Assembly: GCF_018861735.1 (NCBI RefSeq) | Contig: NZ_JAHLEB010000026.1 | Span: 1-64,000, forward strand | Source: Clostridium lacusfryxellense | GTDB taxonomy: Bacteria > Bacillota > Clostridia > Clostridiales > Clostridiaceae | DNA length: 64,000 nt | Direction: 5' to 3' | Shown: piece by piece, positions 16,255 to 25,409 of the stretch | Position numbering within the stretch: the stretch's first letter is position 1 | How the letters are laid out: each line of letters begins with the position of its first letter | Notes under the pieces: generated by a model | Databases searched by the model: none | What the model saw: only the letters and a program-made list of their open reading frames with translations | What the model was told of the DNA's origin: nothing | Program-made: the position numbers and the translations under genes

Positions 16255-18000
16255 TTAGTTCCATTTTAACTTCTCGAGTTCAATATGACTTCTATACCAA
16301 TCATCATTTTTCAAAAGCATTTCAGGCGAGCACACATTTTTAACCATGCCATCTTCTAATATAGCAACAGTGTCACAGTCAATCATAGATGATAAGCGGT
16401 GAGTTATAGATAATATTGTATGGGCATGACTTGCCTTTTGGAGGACTGATATAAACTTTTTCTCTGTAATAGAATCAAGATTTGCAGTGATTTCGTCAAG
16501 TAATAGTATAGGCGGATCTGTCACAATTGCTCTTGCAATTGCAAGGAGCTGCTTTTGACCTTGTGAAAAAAGTGAATCACTAGTGACCTCCGTATCGATA
16601 CCATTTTCGAGAGCCACTACATAATCTGTTAGTCCCACAAATTCTAGTGCATTTTCAATTTGATTCTTTTTAATGTTCTCATCTTGCAGACTAATTTGAT
16701 CAGCCACTGTTCCGTTAATCATATGAAAGCTTTGGTTAACATATCCGAACATTTTACGTTTTTCAGAGTTTGATATGTTATAAACATCAATGCCATTTAT
16801 GGTGATACTTCCATTTGAGGGCTTTAAAAACCCCATAGCAAGTTTGAACAATGTTGATTTTCCTACACCCGTTCTTCCTACAAATGTAACCTTTTCACGA
16901 GGATTTAAATGAAGACTAATGTTTTTTAAAATATCAGCACCTTTTTCATATTGAAAAGACACATCATTAAAGGATAGTCTTATATCAGCGCGACTTGGAA
17001 TAATATCCTCTGCTTTAAGATTGCTAAGCGAGCATTGGTCTTCAGGCAAGTTATAAAAGTCATTTACTCTATGGATGCCAGACACTGCCTGCTGAATGTT
17101 TTGAAGCTCCATGCCAAGATTTTCTATAGGAGTAAATAGATTAGAGATTAACTCAATAGAGGCAGCGACCATACCTAGTGATATACCCAAATAGTTTAGT
17201 TGTCTTGAGGACAGTAGTACAATTAAGCCAATTACTAAAGCACGAGTAAGCTGGATTATTGGAGAAAATACAGAATCATAAAAATTTACTTTTTCTATGG
17301 TTTTATAGTTATCTAACAAATAATTTGAATAGTTCTTTTCCATATAGCTTTCTTTACTGTAGGATTTAATCATTTGTATATTTTTTAAACTTTCTGAAAT
17401 ATGATTATTTACCTTGCCAACTAAAATTCGATTTTCTATTTGAGCATTTAGCATTTTCTTTTGAAAAACTCTAGTAATAACATAAATAATAGGCAATAAA
17501 AATAAAGTGAAAGTTCCAAGCTTTGTACTGAATGTCCAGATAGAAGCAACGATTCCTACAACTTTGAGGCAATCAATCATCATTCCGATAATTCCACTTG
17601 TAAACATGGAACTTATTGAATCTACATCATTGGTAAATCTTGAAACAATTGTACCGGTACCATTTGAGGAAAAGAACATGGCATTTATTTTTTTTAACTT
17701 TTCCATCATTTCAAGTCGAATTTCTTTGGTTATTTTTTGACCTAGAACGGTAAGTACAGTATTTTTCATAAAATCAAAGATACCAATAAAGAGTAGTACG
17801 CCCATATAAATAATTGCTAAGTTAAGTAGTTTATCACTGGCTTTAGGTACAAGGATATGATCTACAATATATTTTAAAATTTGAGGAGGGATTAAACTTG
17901 CTATAACAACACCACAAATAGCAAAAATCAATAACACATCAATTTTTATGTTTTTCTTCATAACTTTAATAATAGAATTTTTTACTAGACTACTTCTCAT
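16255..18000 (-). CDS. Heterodimeric ABC exporter, subunit with catalytic Glu
   Basis: A half-transporter with an N-terminal six-helix membrane domain (about 1-310) and an ATPase domain (about 335-580). Walker A is G-R-T-G-V-G-K-S-T, Walker B L-L-L-D-E-I with the catalytic Glu, and the switch is T-H-R. The signature motif is degenerate, F-S-Q-G-Q in place of L-S-G-G-Q. I take the ATG at 18000, six bases after GGAGGTG, not the in-frame GTG at 18009. It overlaps the partner gene upstream. Multidrug or peptide export is possible; the substrate is unknown. No exported small peptide gene is seen beside it. Confidence 0.9.
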   Translation of the reverse strand: MRSSLVKNSIIKVMKKNIKIDVLLIFAICGVVIASLIPPQILKYIVDHILVPKASDKLLNLAIIYMGVLLFIGIFDFMKNTVLTVLGQKITKEIRLEMMEKLKKINAMFFSSNGTGTIVSRFTNDVDSISSMFTSGIIGMMIDCLKVVGIVASIWTFSTKLGTFTLFLLPIIYVITRVFQKKMLNAQIENRILVGKVNNHISESLKNIQMIKSYSKESYMEKNYSNYLLDNYKTIEKVNFYDSVFSPIIQLTRALVIGLIVLLSSRQLNYLGISLGMVAASIELISNLFTPIENLGMELQNIQQAVSGIHRVNDFYNLPEDQCSLSNLKAEDIIPSRADIRLSFNDVSFQYEKGADILKNISLHLNPREKVTFVGRTGVGKSTLFKLAMGFLKPSNGSITINGIDVYNISNSEKRKMFGYVNQSFHMINGTVADQISLQDENIKKNQIENALEFVGLTDYVVALENGIDTEVTSDSLFSQGQKQLLAIARAIVTDPPILLLDEITANLDSITEKKFISVLQKASHAHTILSITHRLSSMIDCDTVAILEDGMVKNVCSPEMLLKNDDWYRSHIELEKLKWN

Positions 18001-19732
18001 AGGTGTCACCTCCAGTAGATTGTAGATTAAAGATTGATTTATAAACCTCAGAGCTTTTAATCAGTTCACTATGAGAACCATAATCTACTGTTTTATCTTT
18101 GTGGAGATAGATAATTTGGTTAATTTCACTAAAAATAGTTAAGCGGTGTGAAATTAGTATAATTAGACTGTTTTGATAATTATTTTTAATGTTTTTAATT
18201 ATTTCTTGTTCCGTTTTCATATCGACTGCTGAAAATGGATCATCTAGAACTATAATTTTGCTTTTGTTTATTAGGGTTCTTGCAAGTGATATCCTTGATT
18301 GTTGACCGCCACTTAGCCTAGTTCCACTGTTACCAACTAATGTGCTTTCTCCAAGAGGCATCGATGATAAATCAGTATCGAAGCAAACATCCTTTAAAAC
18401 AGAAGAAATGTCTTTACCATTTCCAAGGGTTATATTGTTATAAATGCTGTCAGTTAGTAATTGAGGATTATGACCGAGATAAGAGATCATATGGCTTCGC
18501 TCATATTCAGAGTATGTATTAAGCTCTTTGTCATCGATCTTAATACTGCCGATATAAGGATACAATCCAAGGAGCGATAAACCAAGTGTAGATTTACCAG
18601 ATGCAATAGACCCAGTGACACCTATGATTTCTCCTTGATTTCCTTCAAAACTAATATTTTTTAATATATTCTCTTTACCCTCTGGATAACAAAAACTAAA
18701 ATTGTTTACTGAAATTTTTGTATTATCCATATGGATGTTGGTTGTGGTATTTTTGCTTTGGTATAACGAAAGATATGGCTTAATACGTTTCCATGATATT
18801 TGTGATTTTTGCACAGAATTAAATAAATTAGCTGCTTTACTTGCCTTAGTTGCTATAGCGGCGAACATAATAAGATAAGTGGAAAAGTTACCTACAGTCC
18901 ATCCACCATTAATTACATTCGTAGCTCCAAGGTAAATTACCGTTATTATTCCGAGCATTGCAATAACATTATAAATTGGCTGCATGGAATTTTCTAAGAT
19001 GTTAGATTTAATAGCCTTATTTTGCAAGTCTTCTAATTCAATATTATATTTGACTAGATTTTGATCTTCCATGCCGTTTGCACGATATAACATTGCATTC
19101 TCAATGGTATCATAAGTAATACTAGCAACATAGCTGCTTTTGCTGCGATAGGCGATGGTATATTTGTAAATAATTTTTTTTAGTTTTTCAGCAAGCATCA
19201 TTGCAACGGGAATAAAAAGGCAAGATAGAATAGTTATTTTTAAATCATAGACAAGCATTGATATGAAATAGGAGGCCATTAGTACACCAGTATCAAATAT
19301 CTCTGTGGTGAATTTGCGCATACCTTCAACGCACAGGTCAACATCAGAAATGGCTCTAGTCATTAAATCCCCCATGTTTTCCTCATCCAACTTTTCAATG
19401 CTTTTATGCATTATGTTATTGTATATCATAAGCCTCATGGTAGCACTTGTACTATTGGCAAATCGTCTTATGTAAAAACGCTTAAAGTAGCGCATCAATT
19501 GAATTATGGATATAAGTGCTATAAAGGTAATCGCAAGTATTACTACAGATCGCAGGTCGTAACCGCTAATAATGGAGTCAATTAACTTTCCCTGATAAAT
19601 TGGTCCAAGAATCGTTGCACTATTAAAGGTTAAGCCAAATATTACAATACATGTTACAACAAATTTTTCTTTTTTCCAATAATTAATGATTTTATCTGGT
19701 TGTTTCATAGGTTTAATCGTAAGCTTTGCCAT
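17990..19732 (-). CDS. Heterodimeric ABC exporter, subunit with degenerate Walker B
   Basis: This first gene of the exporter pair has a six-helix membrane domain and a C-terminal ATPase domain. Walker A is G-S-I-A-S-G-K-S-T, the signature is a perfect L-S-G-G-Q, but Walker B reads V-L-D-D-P, so the catalytic Glu is Asp. With the partner's degenerate signature this gives one working and one degenerate nucleotide site, the pattern known from BmrCD and LmrCD. The ATG at 19732 is chosen because an extended site (AAGGAGATGAT) ends seven bases before it; an in-frame ATG at 19744 lies inside that site. Confidence 0.9.
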   Translation of the reverse strand: MAKLTIKPMKQPDKIINYWKKEKFVVTCIVIFGLTFNSATILGPIYQGKLIDSIISGYDLRSVVILAITFIALISIIQLMRYFKRFYIRRFANSTSATMRLMIYNNIMHKSIEKLDEENMGDLMTRAISDVDLCVEGMRKFTTEIFDTGVLMASYFISMLVYDLKITILSCLFIPVAMMLAEKLKKIIYKYTIAYRSKSSYVASITYDTIENAMLYRANGMEDQNLVKYNIELEDLQNKAIKSNILENSMQPIYNVIAMLGIITVIYLGATNVINGGWTVGNFSTYLIMFAAIATKASKAANLFNSVQKSQISWKRIKPYLSLYQSKNTTTNIHMDNTKISVNNFSFCYPEGKENILKNISFEGNQGEIIGVTGSIASGKSTLGLSLLGLYPYIGSIKIDDKELNTYSEYERSHMISYLGHNPQLLTDSIYNNITLGNGKDISSVLKDVCFDTDLSSMPLGESTLVGNSGTRLSGGQQSRISLARTLINKSKIIVLDDPFSAVDMKTEQEIIKNIKNNYQNSLIILISHRLTIFSEINQIIYLHKDKTVDYGSHSELIKSSEVYKSIFNLQSTGGDTYEK

Positions 19733-19932
19733 AATAAGTATCATCTCCTTTATGTTATTTATATGTATAAAGGAATTAAAATGTTCATTTTAATTCCTCG
19801 CTATTTTATTTTAATATATCCCAATTCTTAAGCTAAATATAATGCTTTTTTAATCCCATTTTAATCTTAAATATCTATAATATGAAACATAGAGAAATTT
19901 ACACAAATTCATAATAATCAAAGGAGAAAAAT

Positions 19933-20610
19933 ATGGATATTTTAATGAGCTTTATAAATGGATTAATGCATATTGATAAGTATTTAGCTTTAATAATACA
20001 GCAGTATGGGGTAGTAACATACGTTATTATTTTCTTAATTATATTTATTGAAACAGGTTTGGTTATTACACCATTTTTGCCAGGTGACTCAATGTTATTT
20101 GCAGCAGGAGCACTTGCAGGGATCGGATCAATGAATATATTTACTCTTCTAATTGTAGCATATATAGCAGCAGTACTTGGGGATACTGCTAATTATTATA
20201 TTGGCAAAAATATTGGTAAAAAGATATTCTCAAAAGAAAAGGTTAGGTTTATAAACAAGGATTATATAATAAAAGCACAGACATTTTATGAAGAGCATGG
20301 CTCAATGACAATAGTGATTGCTAGATTTATTCCTATAATTAGAACCTTCGCGCCTTTTGTTGCAGGTATTGGTGAAATGAATTATTCGAAATTTATACCC
20401 TACAACATGATTGGTGGGGGACTATGGGTTAGCTTATTCTTAGGTGGGGGTTACTTCTTTGGAAGTTTATCTTTTATAAAAAATCATTTTTCATACATGT
20501 TAATAGCTATAATTATTGTTTCAATACTGCCAGGAGTTATAGTATTTATAAAAGAAAAGAGAAAAACAAATGGGGACAATGAAGAGGGGGACGCGAGTAC
20601 TGATATTTAA
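19933..20610 (+). CDS. DedA family membrane protein
   Basis: DedA proteins are inner-membrane proteins of the SNARE-associated/VTT superfamily, several of which move undecaprenyl phosphate or phospholipids across the membrane. The sequence shows the family pattern: F-I-E-T-G-L-V-I-T-P-F-L-P-G-D-S near residue 40, G-D-T-A-N-Y-Y-I-G-K, the A-R-F-I-P-I-I-R-T-F-A-P-F motif with conserved Arg, and G-G-G-L-W-V. The length of 225 is normal. TATAAT at 19876-19881 may be its -10 box, and AAGGAG stands before the ATG. Confidence 0.92.
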   Translation: MDILMSFINGLMHIDKYLALIIQQYGVVTYVIIFLIIFIETGLVITPFLPGDSMLFAAGALAGIGSMNIFTLLIVAYIAAVLGDTANYYIGKNIGKKIFSKEKVRFINKDYIIKAQTFYEEHGSMTIVIARFIPIIRTFAPFVAGIGEMNYSKFIPYNMIGGGLWVSLFLGGGYFFGSLSFIKNHFSYMLIAIIIVSILPGVIVFIKEKRKTNGDNEEGDASTDI

Positions 20611-20686
20611 TAGTGCTAATATTAAGATAACTATAGGCGTATATTTTTGACGGGGTTTGGTAGACTATAGGGTGAGGTGGTTTATT

Positions 20687-21823
20687 ATGGTTATTTTAGT
20701 TTTGTTAACAGTCATTTCCCCTTATACGACCATAATACCAGTAATATATATGACTTATATGGTTTTGTTTAGAAAGGTAAGCATATACAAAAACTACTGG
20801 AATATAGGACTTTGTTTGCTCTTTATTTGGGCTCTAATAGTAGGAGTAATAAATTATAGTTTTACATCAATTGCTACATCGTTTGCTCTCTTTATGTATT
20901 TATGTGTAAGTGTTTTTATACAAAACTATTGTGAAAACGAAAATAATATAGAAAAGTTTTATATGTATTTAGTGTATTTTTCACTATTTTCAGCTGTTTT
21001 TGGAATTATTGAAAAAGCTATATATGTTTATTTTAAATTTAATATTTGGTCCAAATTTCTTCGAATTACATCTCAGCCAGTAGTTAATAATAGAATATAT
21101 AGTACATTTGGAAATCCAAATGTAGCCGGAAATTGGTTTGCTATAATGATTATTGTAGGACTTTATTTTTGCACCTCTACAGTTAGAACTAAAAAAATAT
21201 TTTATCAAACATCAACTCTTTTGTTTGTTATTGCATTGTATTTAACAGGATCACGTGGTGCGTTTATTGGGCTATTATTTGGACTATTTATTTTTTATCT
21301 TCTTAAGGGTAATAAAAAGGATATGTGGTTGTTTATAACAATATTCATACTTACGGTTGTAGTTACTTTTATGCCACCTGCGATTTTGAAAAATGTAACT
21401 GGACATGATTTTGATGAATCATTTATTAGTCGTCTTGGAATATGGAAGGGATGTTTAAAAATGATACAGATTAAGCCTTTTACAGGTTGGGGGCTTATGG
21501 GGATTACAGAGCATGGTGCTGACTTTATGAAAGGTTATTATTACTCAACGTTATACCATGGTCATAATATCTGGATTACTATTACTTCAACTCTTGGGGT
21601 GGTTGGGCTTTGTGTATATACTTATATGAAAATTAATTTATTTCAAAGTTTAAAAATACTTCATTCTCGAGATTGTAGATTGGTTCCAATGCTAGCTGGT
21701 ATTCAAGCCGTAATAATCGGGCATGGATTAGTTGATTTTACAATGATTGCACCGCAAACTGGGCTATTATTTATAGCTAGCTGCGCTATAATAAGTTCTC
21801 TTGTAATAGAAAATAATAATTAA
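20687..21823 (+). CDS. O-antigen ligase/polymerase-like membrane protein
   Basis: A 378-residue membrane protein with about ten helices. The Wzy/WaaL superfamily pattern is visible: G-S-R-G-A-F in the middle, a large loop with R-L-G-I-W-K-G and T-G-W-G-L-M-G, then H-G-H-N-I-W. Such proteins join glycan chains to lipid or protein carriers at the outer face of the membrane. In a Gram-positive organism the acceptor is unknown. The ATG at 20687 is chosen because GAGGTGG lies eight bases upstream; a TTG 30 bases earlier has no such site. It is followed by a strong terminator. No other glycan genes lie nearby. Confidence 0.75.
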   Translation: MVILVLLTVISPYTTIIPVIYMTYMVLFRKVSIYKNYWNIGLCLLFIWALIVGVINYSFTSIATSFALFMYLCVSVFIQNYCENENNIEKFYMYLVYFSLFSAVFGIIEKAIYVYFKFNIWSKFLRITSQPVVNNRIYSTFGNPNVAGNWFAIMIIVGLYFCTSTVRTKKIFYQTSTLLFVIALYLTGSRGAFIGLLFGLFIFYLLKGNKKDMWLFITIFILTVVVTFMPPAILKNVTGHDFDESFISRLGIWKGCLKMIQIKPFTGWGLMGITEHGADFMKGYYYSTLYHGHNIWITITSTLGVVGLCVYTYMKINLFQSLKILHSRDCRLVPMLAGIQAVIIGHGLVDFTMIAPQTGLLFIASCAIISSLVIENNN

Positions 21824-21845
21824 AATTAGTTGGTCAATTTAAAAA

Positions 21846-21886
21846 CATCTAGAATACAGACGTGTCTGTTATCTAGGTGCTTTTTT
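21846..21886 (+). terminator. Terminator after the O-antigen-ligase-like gene
   Basis: A 16-bp stem with an internal mismatch (21846-21861 with 21864-21879) is followed by six Ts. Confidence 0.85.
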
Positions 21887-22017
21887 ATTGTTATGCAATG
21901 TAGAAAAGACTTTTATCACGATAGCTAGTCACAATTTAAAAAACATCATCAACATTTTAATGAAATATTTAACATATACTTAATAAAAAAGAATTACAAA
22001 ATAATTAGGAGATAGAT

Positions 22018-22359
22018 ATGCATGAAGTTTCGATAATTCAAAATGTCATCAAAATAGTCTCAGAAAAAGCAAATGAAAACAATTTAACTAAGGTTAACAA
22101 AGTATCTTTAAAAATTGGTGAGTTATCTGGCGTAATGGCAGAATGTTTACACTTTGCATTTGAAATCTGCATAATTGATACAATACTTGAAGGTTCAACT
22201 TTAAAAATAGAAAAAGTCGGTGCAAGAGCAGAATGCTCTGATTGTAAATGCAAATTCCCGATAGATCATTTTAATAAACTTTGTCCAATATGTAATAAGT
22301 TTTGCTTAAGCATTATTAGTGGATATGAGCTTTATGTAAATACAATCGAAGGAGATTAA
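22018..22359 (+). CDS. hypA: Nickel chaperone HypA (copy 2)
   Basis: A second HypA with M-H-E at the N-terminus and zinc-site pairs C-S-D-C and C-P-I-C. It carries an extra Cys next to the first pair (C-S-D-C-K-C). It is about 75% identical to the copy at 8227, with the same length, the same AATTAGGAGATA leader and the same three-base gap to hypB. This indicates duplication of a hypAB block. It starts the second hydrogenase cluster. Confidence 0.93.
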   Translation: MHEVSIIQNVIKIVSEKANENNLTKVNKVSLKIGELSGVMAECLHFAFEICIIDTILEGSTLKIEKVGARAECSDCKCKFPIDHFNKLCPICNKFCLSIISGYELYVNTIEGD

Positions 22360-22362
22360 AAT

Positions 22363-23031
22363 ATGAGTGAAATAAAAATAGTTATGAACATACTTCAAAG
22401 AAACGATGAGATAACACTTATAAATAAAAAATTACTAGACGAAAAAGGTATTTATGTAATAAATTTAATGAGCTCACCAGGATCAGGTAAAACTTCGCTA
22501 CTTGAACGATTAATAGCTAAGCTTAAAAATGATATAAATATTGCTGTAATTGAAGGAGACATTTATACCACGAAAGATGCGATGCGAATAGAGGCTCAAG
22601 GCGTTCCAGTGGTTCAAATCAACACAGGGGGAGCGTGTCACCTTGACGCAGAGATGATAAAAAATGCATTAAAAACATTAACTCTTGATAAGATTGATTT
22701 GCTAGTAATCGAAAATGTAGGTAATCTAGTTTGTCCCGCAGAATTTGAAATTGGTGAAGATATAAAAATTTGCATTTTAAGTACCACGGAAGGCAATGAT
22801 AAACCACTTAAATACCCACTAATGTTTGAAAAAAGTGGGGTTATTATTTTAAACAAACTAGATTTAATAGAATTTACTGACTTTGACAAAGAAGAGTTCT
22901 ATAGAGATATAAAATCTCTAAATGCTAATGTGGATACATTTGAGACATCATGTGTTAAAAATCAGGGGATAGATGAAATATGTTTTTGGTTAATTAGAAA
23001 AATAGAAAATAAAAAGATGAATTTTAAATAA
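22363..23031 (+). CDS. hypB: Nickel-inserting GTPase HypB (copy 2)
   Basis: A HypB GTPase nearly the same as the first copy (about 86% identical by hand count). The P-loop S-P-G-S-G-K-T and the metal-site residues of G-A-C-H and L-V-C-P are all kept. The differences cluster at the N- and C-termini and in the segment after the metal site. It should be competent for nickel insertion, so this cluster has both an intact HypB and a degenerate third one at 25410. Confidence 0.93.
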   Translation: MSEIKIVMNILQRNDEITLINKKLLDEKGIYVINLMSSPGSGKTSLLERLIAKLKNDINIAVIEGDIYTTKDAMRIEAQGVPVVQINTGGACHLDAEMIKNALKTLTLDKIDLLVIENVGNLVCPAEFEIGEDIKICILSTTEGNDKPLKYPLMFEKSGVIILNKLDLIEFTDFDKEEFYRDIKSLNANVDTFETSCVKNQGIDEICFWLIRKIENKKMNFK

Positions 23032-23065
23032 ATGGATAATATTTTTAGATTTAGGAGGGGATATT

Positions 23066-23899
23066 TTGCATGAAAGAAAACTTATAAAAAATGCTATTGA
23101 TAAAATTCAAAGAGGAGAGGCTAAAAAAATTAATTTTATATGGATAGAGGCGAATGGTTGCATGGGAAATATAATTTCTTTTCTTAATGCAGATCAGCCA
23201 GATGTTCTTTATTTCCAGAAAGAAATGGTTGAACTAAAATTTAGCCCTAGCCTTATGCAAGAAGAAGGCGAAGTTGCATATGAAAAATTCTTGGAAATTT
23301 TAAATACTGACTTTATATTAGGAGTTGAAGGCGCCATAACCGATATGGATGATGGTTTTTATAATATATTTGCAACATATAAAGGTAGGCGAATATCTAC
23401 AGCAGAAGCTATTAAGTTAGCATCCCCAAATGCAAAAGCAATAATAGCCATTGGAACTTGTGCTTCATTTGGAGGAATATCTGCAGCTAGTCCTAATCCA
23501 ACTGGATGTTTAAGTTTAGGGAAGTTCCTTGGACGTGATGTAATAAATATTCCGGGTTGCCCTTCAAATCCACTGTGGGTAATGGGAACTATAGCTAGCA
23601 TTATTCTTCATAAAAAGGTTGAAATAGATGAAAAAGGACGTCCAACAATGTTTTTTAAAGAAAGCAACCATACTAATTGTCCAAGACGCTCGTATTTTGA
23701 TAATAAAGTATTTGCAGACAAGTTAGGAGAAAAAGAGTGCATGATAAAGGTTGGATGCAAGGGTCCTATTACAAAGGCATATTGTCCACTTGGATTATGG
23801 AATTCGAGAATTAATTGGCCGGTAGAGGCTAACACTCCTTGCATAGGATGCGCTAGTGAATTTTTTCCGGACGGTACAAAGCCTTTTGTTAAATACTAA
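23066..23899 (+). CDS. [NiFe]-hydrogenase small subunit 2, cytoplasmic, altered proximal ligand
   Basis: A second [NiFe]-hydrogenase electron-transfer subunit. It lacks any signal peptide and any membrane helix, so it should stay in the cytoplasm. The first cluster motif reads G-C-M-G-N (Cys32, Asn35) where the family has C-x2-C, so the proximal cluster has three Cys and possibly Asn or water as fourth ligand. The other ligands are kept: G-T-C-A-S-F-G-G, G-C-P, N-H-T-N-C, E-C-M-I-K-V-G-C-K-G-P, A-Y-C-P and P-C-I-G-C. The TTG start at 23066 follows AGGAGGGG by five bases. The large subunit gene follows. Confidence 0.9.
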   Translation: MHERKLIKNAIDKIQRGEAKKINFIWIEANGCMGNIISFLNADQPDVLYFQKEMVELKFSPSLMQEEGEVAYEKFLEILNTDFILGVEGAITDMDDGFYNIFATYKGRRISTAEAIKLASPNAKAIIAIGTCASFGGISAASPNPTGCLSLGKFLGRDVINIPGCPSNPLWVMGTIASIILHKKVEIDEKGRPTMFFKESNHTNCPRRSYFDNKVFADKLGEKECMIKVGCKGPITKAYCPLGLWNSRINWPVEANTPCIGCASEFFPDGTKPFVKY

Positions 23900-23967
23900 G
23901 TAGGATTACGAACTATTAGATAGGTAATAATTGATATTAAAATTTATTCAATGGGGAGGTGAGTGTT

Positions 23968-25368
23968 TTGACTACAAAAATAACTATAGACCCTATAACT
24001 AGAATAATGGGACCTTTAAGTATTGAAGTAGAAATTAAAAAAAATAAAATAGTAGATGCTAAAAGTAGTGGAATACAGTTTAGAGGGTTTGAAAAGATGC
24101 TAATAGGACGGCCACCATTAGATGCTGTATATTTTACGCAAAGAATATGTGGTATATGTTCGACGTCACATGGACTCGTAGCAAGTTTAGCACTAGAAGA
24201 TGCACTTAAAGTAATACCAAATGAAAACGGAGTAAAAATTAGAAATTTTGCAAATGGAGCTGATTTCCTTCAAAACATCATAAGGCAAATTTGTATTTTT
24301 GTATTCCCAGATTATGTAGATATAGCAGCTACTCCAGGAAATTCAGATTATGATTTTAGACTTTCTAAAAATCATACGCAAACAATTAATAAAGACTATA
24401 TAAAGGCAATAGAATGTAGTCGGCTTGCTCACGAAATCATAGCGCTTATAGGTGGCAAAGCACCACATAATCATGGTGTATTTGTTGGTGGAACAACAGC
24501 AAACATGGATGCATCTAAAATTATAAGGATGAAATCTATTCTTAGTTCCATCAGCGGATTTATGTGCGAAAATATGGTGTACGACATAAATATTATAGCT
24601 AATTATTATCCAGAGTATTTTAAAATTGGCGGTGGGACAAAAAATCTTTTAACTTATGGTTTATTTCATGATTTAAATAATAAAAATATGCAATATGTTT
24701 TGCCTTCAAGTTATATTGACGGTGAGGTAGCTACTTTAGATCCAAAGGCAATAACGGAGAGTTCAACATTTTCTTGGTATAAAGACTCTAAAACTAGTGA
24801 AGTGCCAGCAAATTATCCATCTGAAACAGATATTAAAAAGCCAGGAGCTTATACATTTATCAAAGCACCTAGGTATAAAGGAGGTGTTGTGCAGGTTGGG
24901 CCGCTTGCTCGCATGATTTTATCAGGTTCTTATAAAAATAGTATATCCACCATGGATAGGCTAATGGCGAGGGTACTAGAGGGAAAAAAACTTTGTGAAA
25001 AAATGTTTTTAATACTTGATTCCATAGAGCCTATACCAGCAGTTCAGGAAAAATTTATTATTCCAGATAGCGCACAGGGGGTAGGTCTTTGTGATGCTGT
25101 ACGTGGAGCTCTTGGGCACTGGACTACTATAGAAAAAGGCGTTATAAAGAATTGTGATATAGTTACACCGACCGCTTGGAATTTATCACCGATAGACGAA
25201 AAGGGCAGGCATGGACCACTTGAGAGTGCTCTCATTGGTACTGAAATTCAAAATCTTAAAAATCCTGTGGAGATAGGTCGCATAGTAAGGTCTTTTGATC
25301 CTTGTATATCCTGTGCTACCCATGTTAACACTGAGTACGGCGAGCCTTATTATATAAATATTACTTAA
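23968..25368 (+). CDS. [NiFe]-hydrogenase large subunit 2, divergent
   Basis: A large subunit with all four Ni-Fe ligands: R-I-C-G-I-C-x3-H (C61, C64) and D-P-C-I-S-C-A-T-H (C446, C449). Several second-shell residues differ. The family's R-x-E-G-H reads R-I-M-G-P, which replaces the proton-transfer Glu by Met14 and the His by Pro16. A-P-R-G reads A-V-R-G, with Arg kept. The H-x3-L-x4-D region reads Q-I-C-I-F-V-F-P-D. A 14-residue tail after H452 suggests protease processing. The TTG at 23968 is chosen, six bases after GGAGGTG. A hydrogenase-like fold and site are certain; normal H2 activity is not. Confidence 0.88.
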   Translation: MTTKITIDPITRIMGPLSIEVEIKKNKIVDAKSSGIQFRGFEKMLIGRPPLDAVYFTQRICGICSTSHGLVASLALEDALKVIPNENGVKIRNFANGADFLQNIIRQICIFVFPDYVDIAATPGNSDYDFRLSKNHTQTINKDYIKAIECSRLAHEIIALIGGKAPHNHGVFVGGTTANMDASKIIRMKSILSSISGFMCENMVYDINIIANYYPEYFKIGGGTKNLLTYGLFHDLNNKNMQYVLPSSYIDGEVATLDPKAITESSTFSWYKDSKTSEVPANYPSETDIKKPGAYTFIKAPRYKGGVVQVGPLARMILSGSYKNSISTMDRLMARVLEGKKLCEKMFLILDSIEPIPAVQEKFIIPDSAQGVGLCDAVRGALGHWTTIEKGVIKNCDIVTPTAWNLSPIDEKGRHGPLESALIGTEIQNLKNPVEIGRIVRSFDPCISCATHVNTEYGEPYYINIT

Positions 25369-25409
25369 AACATTACCTATATTTACATGAAATAGAAGGA
25401 GAAGAGTGA

